Source: CAJBIL01 sp044359525 (GTDB lineage: Bacteria > Pseudomonadota > Gammaproteobacteria > Burkholderiales > Rhodocyclaceae). Taken from it: a stretch of DNA of 18,764 nt. The notes beneath the pieces are model-generated. The model did not search any database, had not been told where the DNA came from, and was given only the letters and a program-made list of their open reading frames with translations. Position 1 is the first letter of the stretch. Each line of letters begins with the position of its first letter. A program made the translations under genes and the position numbers. The DNA lies in the NCBI GenBank assembly GCA_044359525.1, contig JBIKLY010000069.1, positions 1-18,764 on the forward strand, read 5' to 3'. This document shows positions 1 to 5,929 of this stretch, piece after piece.

Positions 1-357
1 GCCTCGCGTGCGATGCTGGTCGGCGCCTACCTGCTGGCACCAAAAACCGATCTCACCTTCTACATTTTTGCTGCCGGCCTCGGCTTCACCTGGCTGGCCA
101 CCGTGCCACCGACCGCCGCCATCGTCGGCAAACTGTTCGGCGTGCGCTACCTCGGCACGCTATTCGGCCTGACGCTGCTCTCGCACCAGATCGGCGGCTT
201 TCTCGGCGCTTATCTGGGCGGCATCGCGTTGACGCGTTTCGGTGATTATTCATGGATGTGGTACGCCGACATCGTGCTGGCGGCGGGGGCAGCGCTGGTG
301 AATTTGCCGATCAAAGAGGCGCCGGTGTTGCGGCCAGCTGTGGTACCGGCCGCATAA
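1..357 (+). CDS. MFS transporter, C-terminal fragment (5' end outside window)
   Basis: The frame is open from the first base and ends at TAA 355-357, giving the last 118 residues of an integral membrane protein. The visible part contains about four hydrophobic segments separated by short loops. It has the small-residue-rich helices typical of major facilitator superfamily permeases, including a loop reading FGVRYLGTLFG and a Gly-rich helix GGFLGAYLGG. This most resembles the C-terminal half of the oxalate/formate or monocarboxylate-type MFS group, but the substrate cannot be told from this fragment. The ATG at 13 is internal to the helix bundle, so it is not the true start. The next gene begins 19 bases after the stop on the same strand, so co-transcription is possible. 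Confidence 0.8.
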   Translation, partial: ASRAMLVGAYLLAPKTDLTFYIFAAGLGFTWLATVPPTAAIVGKLFGVRYLGTLFGLTLLSHQIGGFLGAYLGGIALTRFGDYSWMWYADIVLAAGAALVNLPIKEAPVLRPAVVPAA

Positions 358-376
358 AAATCAGGGCGCGTAATTG

Positions 377-1234
377 ATGAACAACATCCCGTTTCAGGCC
401 TTGGCCTGCCCGCTGGACGGCACCCCTTTGCAGCGCGCAGGAACTGCATGGCGCTGTGCCACCGGCCATAGTTTCGACATTGCCAGTCAAGGCTATACCC
501 ACTTGCTACCGGTGCAGAAAAAGCGCTCGCGTGATCCGGGTGACAGCAAGGAAATGGTCGCCGCACGCCGACGCTTTCTCAACGCCGGTTTTTACCAGCC
601 GATTGCCGCAGCGACAAGCCAGGCAGTGCTGGCGGATCTATCACCCGGCACAACGGCCGCTTGCCTCGATGCCGGCTGCGGCGAGGGCTATTACCTGCGC
701 CAGCTGGCCGCAGCAGCCGGCGATCGGCAGACACTGGCATTGCTCGGACTGGATATTTCCAAGTGGGCAGTCCTGTCAGCCGCGAAGCAGGACAAACAAC
801 CCAACTGGGTCGTCGGCAGCAACGCCAACCTGCCTGTGCTGGCGAGCACGCTCGACCGGGTCCTGTGCCTGTTCGGCTTCCCTGTCTACGCCGAGTTTGC
901 CCGCGTACTCAAGCCGGACGGCCAGTTGCTGCAAGTTGATGCAGGCCCGGATCACTTGCGCGAATTGCGCGAAATCATCTACCCCACCCTGAAGCCGGAA
1001 CGCACTGCCAGCGCACAGACGCCGGAAGGCTTTTGCCATATATCCAGCGAAACCGTTCGCTACCCGCTGAGTCTTTCCGGTGCGGAACAGATTGCCGATC
1101 TGCTGGCAATGACCCCACACCTCTACCGCGCCAGTGCCGAAGGTCGCGCAAGGGCCGCGGCATTGCGCGCGCTGCCAGTGACTGTCGATGTACGCCTGAC
1201 GCGCTTTGAGCGCCTGAAACTCGCCGCCAGTTAG
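377..1234 (+). CDS. rlmA: 23S rRNA (guanine-N1)-methyltransferase, RlmA family
   Basis: The 285-residue product matches the length and layout of RlmA (RrmA), the SAM-dependent enzyme that methylates N1 of a guanine in helix 35 of 23S rRNA. An N-terminal zinc-finger-like segment (residues 11-34) is followed by the family signature LLPVQKKRSRDPGDS (about 43-57) and the SAM-binding motif LDAGCGEG (about 97-104). In the finger, Cys11, Cys27 and His31 are kept, but the second expected Cys is Asp14. I place the start at ATG 377. A TTG at 374 is in frame and would add one residue. The only Shine-Dalgarno-like match is a weak AGGG at 363-366. Family assignment is strong. The exact target base is inferred from the family. 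Confidence 0.9.
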   Translation: MNNIPFQALACPLDGTPLQRAGTAWRCATGHSFDIASQGYTHLLPVQKKRSRDPGDSKEMVAARRRFLNAGFYQPIAAATSQAVLADLSPGTTAACLDAGCGEGYYLRQLAAAAGDRQTLALLGLDISKWAVLSAAKQDKQPNWVVGSNANLPVLASTLDRVLCLFGFPVYAEFARVLKPDGQLLQVDAGPDHLRELREIIYPTLKPERTASAQTPEGFCHISSETVRYPLSLSGAEQIADLLAMTPHLYRASAEGRARAAALRALPVTVDVRLTRFERLKLAAS

Positions 1235-1285
1235 CACAGCACCTCTATACTGGAAGCATGTCCGACCAGCCGAAGGAGATGCGCC

Positions 1286-2905
1286 GTGGATGCCCTGACT
1301 TCCCTGTTCCCCCTGCTCGAGGAAATCCCTGCCGAGCTACGCTTGCTCGCACCAATCCATCAGCGCGCCTATCTGGTCAATGGTGAGATCCGCATCTGGA
1401 AAGGCGATGCACGCAAGGTGATTTCTCCCGTTCGCCTGCGTCAGGCCGATGGCACGCTGACACCACTGGAGATCGGCAGCCAGCCGCACATGGGGCGCGA
1501 CGAGGCGCTGGCGGCGCTCGACGGGGCGGTACGCGCCTACGACCATGGCGGCGGCGTCTGGCCGACGATGCTGGTCGCAGAACGGATCGCCTGTCTTGAA
1601 CATTTCATCCGCCTGATCTGCGTCAAGCGACGCGAAATTGTTCAGCTCATCCTGTGGGAAATCGGCAAGAGCCTGGCCGACTCGGAAAAAGAATTCGACC
1701 GCACCATCGAATACATGCGCGCCACCATCGATGCGGTCAAGGAAGTCGATAACTCGAACTCACGTTTTGTCGAACAGGAAGGCGTGATCGCCCAGATTCG
1801 CCGCGCCCCACTCGGCGTCGTGCTGTGCATGGGGCCCTTCAACTATCCGATGAACGAGACCTTCACCACAATGATTCCGGCGCTGGTGATGGGCAACACC
1901 GTGGTTTTCAAACCGCCGACACACGGCACGCTGCTTTTCTACCCGATGCTCGAAGCCTTCCGTGAGGCCTTCCCGGCCGGGGTGGTAAACACGGTTTATG
2001 GGCCGGGGGCGGAGGTCATTCCGCCGATCATGGAATCGGGCCAGATCAACGTGCTGGCTTTCATCGGCTCATCGGGCGTTGCCGACACACTGAAAAAACA
2101 GCACCCGAAGAGCAACCGCCTACGCGGTGTGCTGGCACTCGACGCCAAGAATGCGGCGATCATCCTGCCCGATGCCGACCTCGAGCTGACCGTGCGCGAA
2201 TGCCTGCTTGGTACGCTGTCGTTCAACGGCCAGCGCTGTACCGCGCTGAAAATGCTGCTGGTGCATCAAAGCATCGCCGAAGCTTTTTTACGCCGTATGG
2301 CCGAAGAAATCGACAAGGTAAAAATCGGCATGCCCTGGGAAACCGGTGTTCAGATTACGCCGCTGGCCGAGGAAGGCGCGCCCGCCTACCTCGCCGAATG
2401 CATTGCCGACGCCGTCAGCCATGGCGCCCGCGTCCTCAACACCGACGGCGGCTCAGGCAGCGCAACACTGTTCAGGCCGGCACTGGTTTTCCCGGTCAGC
2501 CGCGCGATGCGCCTGTACGCCGAAGAGCAGTTCGGCCCGATCATTCCCGTCATGCCCTTCGAGGACATCCAGACGGCTCTCGACTACGTGATCGAGTCGG
2601 ATTACGGGCAGCAGGTGAGCATTTTTGGCAGCAATCCGAGCCAGATTGCCGCACTGATCGACCCGCTGGTCAATCAGGTTTGCCGTGTGAATATCAATGC
2701 CCAGTGCCAGCGTGGGCCGGACACCTTTCCCTTCACCGGGCGCAAGGATTCGGCGGAAGGCACGCTGTCGGTCACCGATGCGCTGCGTTCCTTTTCGATC
2801 CGCTCGATGGTCGCTGCCAAGCGCTGCGAAACAACCACCCGGCTACTCGATGATATTGTGGTCAATCGCCGCTCCAAGTTTCTTAACACCGGTTTTGTGT
2901 TCTGA
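1286..2905 (+). CDS. gapN: GapN-like NADP-dependent glyceraldehyde-3-phosphate dehydrogenase / aldehyde dehydrogenase family
   Basis: The 539-residue protein is an aldehyde dehydrogenase superfamily member, close in length and N-terminal character to non-phosphorylating NADP-dependent GAPDH, which oxidises glyceraldehyde 3-phosphate directly to 3-phosphoglycerate. Visible landmarks are the cofactor/catalytic Asn186 in PFNYP, Lys209 in FKPP, catalytic Cys318 in FNGQRC and the EEQFGP motif at 413-418. The position of the usual general-base Glu (E-L-G-G-K) reads A-L-D-A-K, with Ala284. The start is GTG 1286, supported by AAGGAG at 1273-1278 with 7 bases of spacing; the ATG at 1290 is out of frame. 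A -10-like TATACT lies at 1246-1251 without a good -35. The GapN role is an inference from length and sequence flavour; another aldehyde substrate is possible. Confidence 0.8.
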   Translation: MDALTSLFPLLEEIPAELRLLAPIHQRAYLVNGEIRIWKGDARKVISPVRLRQADGTLTPLEIGSQPHMGRDEALAALDGAVRAYDHGGGVWPTMLVAERIACLEHFIRLICVKRREIVQLILWEIGKSLADSEKEFDRTIEYMRATIDAVKEVDNSNSRFVEQEGVIAQIRRAPLGVVLCMGPFNYPMNETFTTMIPALVMGNTVVFKPPTHGTLLFYPMLEAFREAFPAGVVNTVYGPGAEVIPPIMESGQINVLAFIGSSGVADTLKKQHPKSNRLRGVLALDAKNAAIILPDADLELTVRECLLGTLSFNGQRCTALKMLLVHQSIAEAFLRRMAEEIDKVKIGMPWETGVQITPLAEEGAPAYLAECIADAVSHGARVLNTDGGSGSATLFRPALVFPVSRAMRLYAEEQFGPIIPVMPFEDIQTALDYVIESDYGQQVSIFGSNPSQIAALIDPLVNQVCRVNINAQCQRGPDTFPFTGRKDSAEGTLSVTDALRSFSIRSMVAAKRCETTTRLLDDIVVNRRSKFLNTGFVF

Positions 2906-2923
2906 GCATTTGGCTGCGCCTCA

Positions 2924-3790
2924 ATGAAAGCTTGCCGCTCCGAGTTTGTTGCCCTGCGTGAAAGACGCCACCACGTCCGTATCTGGGGCGACGACGATGC
3001 ACCAACGCTTTTTTTCCTGCACGGTTGGCTGGACGTGGCGGCGTCATTTCAGTTCGTGGTCGATGCGTTGCAGGGCAACTGGCGCGTGATCGCGCCCGAC
3101 TGGCGCGGCTTTGGCCTGTCGCAGTGGAACGACGGACCTTACTGGTTCCCCGACTATCTGGCCGACCTCGATGCCCTGCTCGCCCACTACTCACCCGAGC
3201 AGCCTGCATGCATTGCCGGGCACAGCATGGGCGGCAATGTGGCATCGCTCTACGCTGGCATCCGCCCGGAGCGGGTGGCGCGCTTTGCCAACCTGGAAGG
3301 CTTCGGGCTGTGGATTATGGCGCCGGACGAAGCGCCTGCCCGTCTGGGTAAATGGCTGCAGCAGATCCGCGATGACGAGGTGGCGTTCCGCCGCTACGGC
3401 AACACGGCGGCCTTCACCGAACGCCTGCGCCGCGCCAACCCCCGCCTGACGCCGGAGCGCGCAGTGTTTCTTGCCGAGCATTCGCTGCGCGCCGTCGACG
3501 GTGGCGTGATGTTTGCGGCCGACCCGCGCCATCGCTGGACCAATCCGGTGCTCTATCGGCTGGAAGAAGCCAAGGCTTGCTGGCGGCAGGTCAAGGCACC
3601 CACCCTGTGGCTGGGCGCGCACGACTCCTTTGTCATGAAGGGTTTCGTCGACAAGCAGGACGATTACCGTGAACGTCTGGCCTGCTATGCCGACGTGCGC
3701 GAAGTCTTGCTCGACGACTGCGGGCACAACGTTCACCACGACAAACCCGAGCAGATTGCCGCTTTGCTGGACGAGTTTTTCTGCCCATAG
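2924..3790 (+). CDS. alpha/beta-fold hydrolase
   Basis: The 288-residue protein has the classic single-domain alpha/beta hydrolase layout. The oxyanion-hole motif HGW is at residues 33-35, the nucleophile elbow GHSMGG at 99-104 with Ser101, an acid in GAHDS (Asp234), and the catalytic His in DDCGHNVHH (His268). No signal peptide is evident, so it is probably cytoplasmic. It starts 18 bases after the aldehyde dehydrogenase stop, on the same strand, and is probably its operon partner. No good Shine-Dalgarno is seen before ATG 2924, which fits translational coupling or a slightly different start. The substrate is unknown; esterase, lactonase or haloalkane-dehalogenase-like activity cannot be told apart from sequence alone. 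Confidence 0.88.
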   Translation: MKACRSEFVALRERRHHVRIWGDDDAPTLFFLHGWLDVAASFQFVVDALQGNWRVIAPDWRGFGLSQWNDGPYWFPDYLADLDALLAHYSPEQPACIAGHSMGGNVASLYAGIRPERVARFANLEGFGLWIMAPDEAPARLGKWLQQIRDDEVAFRRYGNTAAFTERLRRANPRLTPERAVFLAEHSLRAVDGGVMFAADPRHRWTNPVLYRLEEAKACWRQVKAPTLWLGAHDSFVMKGFVDKQDDYRERLACYADVREVLLDDCGHNVHHDKPEQIAALLDEFFCP

Positions 3791-3831
3791 CCGATTCGGG
3801 ACGAAATTACACCCCGTTACATAATCGCGAC

Positions 3832-3974
3832 AGAGGCGCAACAGACCTGCCGATGTCGCTTCGATAAGATTCAAACCGGTCGCTGTGCTGCTCTCTCCTC
3901 CTCCCTTGTGGGCACTGCAACGATTGCTTCCACCGGCCTGCCAGCCCCCTCTCTGTGCAGGCCGTTTTCTTTTT
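3832..3974 (+). ncRNA. candidate small RNA with CCUCCUCCC motif (or leader of the next gene)
   Basis: This gene-free stretch ends in a strong terminator. It carries a pyrimidine tract CTCTCTCCTCCTCCC at 3891-3905, complementary to Shine-Dalgarno sequences. A small hairpin can form just after it: GTGG 3908-3911 with CCAC 3930-3933, and inside it GCAA 3917-3920 with TTGC 3924-3927. A -10-like CATAAT at 3820-3825 would place a 5' end near 3832, but the -35 is poor. The 5' boundary is therefore a guess. An unpaired CCUCCUCCC motif is the hallmark of the CcsR-type sRNAs of Alphaproteobacteria. The alternative is an attenuated leader of the small membrane protein gene downstream. Confidence 0.35.
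3934..3974 (+). terminator. Rho-independent terminator
   Basis: An 8-bp perfect stem, CGGCCTGC (3934-3941) with GCAGGCCG (3957-3964), encloses a 15-base loop and is followed by TTTTCTTTTT at 3965-3974. It lies 143 bases past the hydrolase stop codon, further than usual for a terminator of that gene. That is one reason to suspect a separate small transcript ending here. Confidence 0.8.
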
Positions 3975-4063
3975 GAGATGGCGAATGCTGCAGTGTCAGC
4001 CAACGCCTTACAATGCACTCGATACCATTTTCACCGAATCATTGCAGCAAGGAATCTGACAGG

Positions 4064-4363
4064 ATGACTGAAGAAGAAAAACTTGAGTTTGCCCGCAGCC
4101 ACGCGCGCTTTGGCGTGCAAGCGCCGAGCTTGCTCGGTAGGATAGTGGCTATCATTCTCGGCGCCGCCTTTCTGATCCTCGCCTTCATGTTTTCGCTGGT
4201 CGTGCTTGTTGTGGGCGTCACCGGCGGCCTGCTGGCCTGGGCTTACCTCTGGTGGAAATCGCGCAAACTGCGCCAGCAAATACGCGAACAACCATCAGGC
4301 ATGCGAATCATCGAGGGCGAAGTGATCCGCGAGTCCAATCAGAACGATCGATTGCTGCGCTAA
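4064..4363 (+). CDS. small membrane protein of unknown function
   Basis: The 99-residue product has a charged N-terminus, a long hydrophobic stretch (about residues 23-62) that could form one long or two short transmembrane helices, a cluster of basic residues after it (WWKSRKLRQQ), and a polar tail containing EGEVIRE. The start at ATG 4064 is preferred because AAGGAA (4049-4054) lies 9 bases upstream. An in-frame ATG at 4013 has no ribosome site and would add a non-hydrophobic stretch overlapping the region after the terminator. I do not recognise a named family, though proteins with this helix-plus-GEVI tail occur in Betaproteobacteria. By the positive-inside rule the tail is probably cytoplasmic. 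Confidence 0.7.
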   Translation: MTEEEKLEFARSHARFGVQAPSLLGRIVAIILGAAFLILAFMFSLVVLVVGVTGGLLAWAYLWWKSRKLRQQIREQPSGMRIIEGEVIRESNQNDRLLR

Positions 4364-4520
4364 GTGAAAGTTTTTCGGCACTCGGCTGCATAGCGGCCTA
4401 TCATCGAAACAAGTTGGACTTGCTCGTTGTTCAGGGCCACCGACTGCCGGAATGCACCAAAGATCACGTCGCGGACGCATCCGAAATTATTGAATGCACA
4501 CCAGTGCAAGGAGAAAAACC

Positions 4521-4649
4521 ATGGCAAAGGGCCAACAACGCACCAACAAGGAAGTGAAGAAACAAAAACAGCCGAAGAAGCCTGCCGCTCCCGCGGGCGG
4601 TTTTATTGTCCCGACAAAGACGGACAACAAAGAAAAAACCAAGTCTTAA
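4521..4649 (+). CDS. small basic protein, 42 residues, hypothetical
   Basis: ATG 4521 is preceded by a strong AAGGAG (4508-4513) with 7 bases of spacing and followed by 42 codons and TAA. The product is very rich in Lys and Gln and begins MAKGQQRTNKEVKKQKQPKK. It has a short Pro/Ala/Gly patch and a hydrophobic GGFIVP segment near residues 26-31. No transmembrane helix is present. A clear terminator follows 15 bases downstream, so this looks like a complete monocistronic unit. Similar tiny Lys-rich proteins beginning MAKGQ or MARGN are annotated as hypothetical in proteobacteria. A nucleic-acid or ribosome association is only a guess from charge. Confidence 0.72.
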   Translation: MAKGQQRTNKEVKKQKQPKKPAAPAGGFIVPTKTDNKEKTKS

Positions 4650-4664
4650 GCTGACACGAACAAA

Positions 4665-4696
4665 AAAGCGCCGGCGTTTGCCGGCGCTTTCATTTT
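4665..4696 (+). terminator. Rho-independent terminator
   Basis: A perfect 8-bp GC stem, GCGCCGGC (4668-4675) with GCCGGCGC (4680-4687), closes a GTTT loop. It is extended by A:T pairs and flanked by an A-run before and a T-rich tract after. It ends the 42-residue protein gene and insulates rpoH. Confidence 0.9.
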
Positions 4697-4736
4697 CTCC
4701 GCAAAAAAGCCGACCGGTGACGAACTTTTGGGAACA

Positions 4737-4763
4737 TTGGCACTCTCAACCGGCGAGTGCTAA
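4737..4763 (+). promoter_or_regulatory. CIRCE operator (HrcA binding site) upstream of rpoH
   Basis: The 27-bp element reads TTGGCACTC, nine bases, GAGTGCTAA. The consensus is TTAGCACTC-N9-GAGTGCTAA, so 17 of 18 arm positions match (A to G in the left arm). CIRCE is the operator of the heat-shock repressor HrcA. Its location predicts that rpoH transcription rises when HrcA is inactivated by heat or by GroEL titration. Confidence 0.93.
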
Positions 4764-4766
4764 AAT
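4737..4766 (+). promoter_or_regulatory. sigma-70 promoter of rpoH (TTGGCA / TAAAAT)
   Basis: A -35 hexamer TTGGCA (4737-4742) and a -10 hexamer TAAAAT (4761-4766) are 18 bases apart. This predicts a transcript start near 4773 and a short leader to ATG 4797. Both hexamers fall inside the arms of the CIRCE operator, so a bound repressor would block RNA polymerase. Confidence 0.7.
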
Positions 4767-4796
4767 TGTTTCAGGAACTAGTGGAGGGCAATACTT

Positions 4797-5660
4797 ATGA
4801 CGCAAGCGCTGACTTTCCCGACGCTTTCAGCAGTCGGCAATATCGATGCCTATATTCAGGCGGCTAAATGCTTCCCGCTTCTCACGGAAGAGGAGGAGTT
4901 GCGGCTGGCCAAGCGTTTCCACGAGGAAGAAGATGTCGAGGCGGCACGGCAATTGGTTCTGTCGCACCTGCGGCTGGTAATTTCAGTGGCGCGTGGCTAC
5001 CTTGGCTACGGATTGCCGCATGCTGACCTGATTCAGGAAGGAAACATCGGCCTGATGAAGGCTGTGAAGCGCTTCGACCCGGAACGCGGTGTGCGTCTGG
5101 TGTCATTCGCGATGCACTGGATCAAGGCTGAGATTCATGAATATGTGCTGAAAAACTGGCGCATGGTGAAGCTTGCAACGACCAAATCGCAACGCAAGCT
5201 GTTCTTCAACCTGCGCAGCATGAAGCCCAGCAGCGAAACACTCGGCCCCACGCAGGTGGCTGATATTGCGCACCGGCTCAGCGTCAAGCCGGAAGAAGTG
5301 GTTGAAATGGAGACGCGTCTTTCGGGCCACGATCTGGCGTTGGAAGCCAATGACGACGATGGCGAGGAGGCCTTTGCGCCGATCGCCTATCTGGCGGATA
5401 GCAGCGGCGAACCAACGCGAGTGCTCGAAGCACGCGCCCGTGATCATCTGCACAGTGGCGGCCTGCAAGCGGCGCTGAGCGAACTTGATGAGCGCAGCCG
5501 CCGGATTGTCGAAGCGCGCTGGCTGAACGAAGAAAACCCGGCAACCCTGCACGATCTGGCCACCGAATTTGGCGTTTCTGCCGAGCGGATTCGCCAGATT
5601 GAGGTCAAAGCCATGCAGAAAATGCGCGCACAACTTGCGCCGCTGGTTGCCGCCGCATAA
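4797..5660 (+). CDS. rpoH: RNA polymerase heat-shock sigma factor RpoH (sigma-32)
   Basis: The 287-residue protein aligns along its length with sigma-32. Region 2 contains DLIQEGNIGLMKAVKRF (about 77-93) and the -10 recognition segment, followed by the diagnostic RpoH box QRKLFFNLR at residues 132-140. This box is involved in core binding and FtsH/DnaK-dependent turnover. The C-terminal region 4 helix-turn-helix (GVSAERIRQIE) would read the -35 of heat-shock promoters. The start at ATG 4797 is supported by GGAGGG (4783-4788), 8 bases upstream. The gene stands alone between two terminators and is headed by a CIRCE-overlapped promoter. That indicates transcriptional control by HrcA in addition to the usual post-transcriptional control of sigma-32. 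Confidence 0.97.
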   Translation: MTQALTFPTLSAVGNIDAYIQAAKCFPLLTEEEELRLAKRFHEEEDVEAARQLVLSHLRLVISVARGYLGYGLPHADLIQEGNIGLMKAVKRFDPERGVRLVSFAMHWIKAEIHEYVLKNWRMVKLATTKSQRKLFFNLRSMKPSSETLGPTQVADIAHRLSVKPEEVVEMETRLSGHDLALEANDDDGEEAFAPIAYLADSSGEPTRVLEARARDHLHSGGLQAALSELDERSRRIVEARWLNEENPATLHDLATEFGVSAERIRQIEVKAMQKMRAQLAPLVAAA

Positions 5661-5680
5661 CTGAATACGACCAACCACAA

Positions 5681-5713
5681 AAAAGGCCGGGTTCTCCGGC
5701 CTTTTGCTTTTTT
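5681..5713 (+). terminator. Rho-independent terminator of rpoH
   Basis: AAAAGGCCGG (5681-5690) pairs perfectly with CCGGCCTTTT (5696-5705) around a GTTCT loop and is followed by GCTTTTTTTA. It lies 20 bases past the rpoH stop. Confidence 0.93.
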
Positions 5714-5783
5714 ATCGCCAGAGAATCGGGAGTGCTGCCCAATCCCCCCGTACGCGCCGAAACAAAGTAGCAAACCAGCCCTG

Positions 5784-5811
5784 TTACGGCATTTTTTTAC
5801 TGTGCTAAACT
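5784..5811 (+). promoter_or_regulatory. probable promoter of the cytochrome oxidase cluster (extended -10)
   Basis: TTACGG (5784-5789) and TAAACT (5806-5811) are separated by 16 bases. The -10 is preceded by TGC, giving an extended -10 element. The predicted start is near 5818, leaving a leader of about 110 bases before coxB. No better pair was seen between the rpoH terminator and coxB. Confidence 0.5.
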
Positions 5812-5822
5812 CCAAAAAAACC

Positions 5823-5836
5823 TTGATTTATGTCAA
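5823..5836 (+). promoter_or_regulatory. FNR/Anr-type binding site
   Basis: TTGAT-TTAT-GTCAA matches the FNR consensus TTGAT-N4-ATCAA at 9 of 10 half-site positions. Its centre is about 12 bases downstream of the predicted transcript start, a position expected to repress rather than activate. The site is the only close match noticed in the cox upstream region. Confidence 0.65.
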
Positions 5837-5929
5837 ATCTCAAAAATCCAACATCAACATGTGCGTACGGAACAATTGACTACGGGCATTCAACCGCCCG
5901 AATCAACACCGGAAGGAGAAAACTTGAAA

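Noticed and set aside
3191..4018. 275-codon frame on the minus strand across the hydrolase gene and the following intergenic region
   Set aside because: It overlaps the catalytic Ser and His region of a clear alpha/beta hydrolase and crosses the terminator. No protein-like motif is seen.
3791..4063. 6S RNA (ssrS) in the intergenic region
   Set aside because: The long closing stem and central bubble of 6S RNA could not be drawn from this sequence.
5861..5929. GTG 5861 as the coxB start
   Set aside because: It would add 23 polar residues ahead of the signal peptide, and the AAGGAG ribosome site lies downstream of it, next to 5924/5930.
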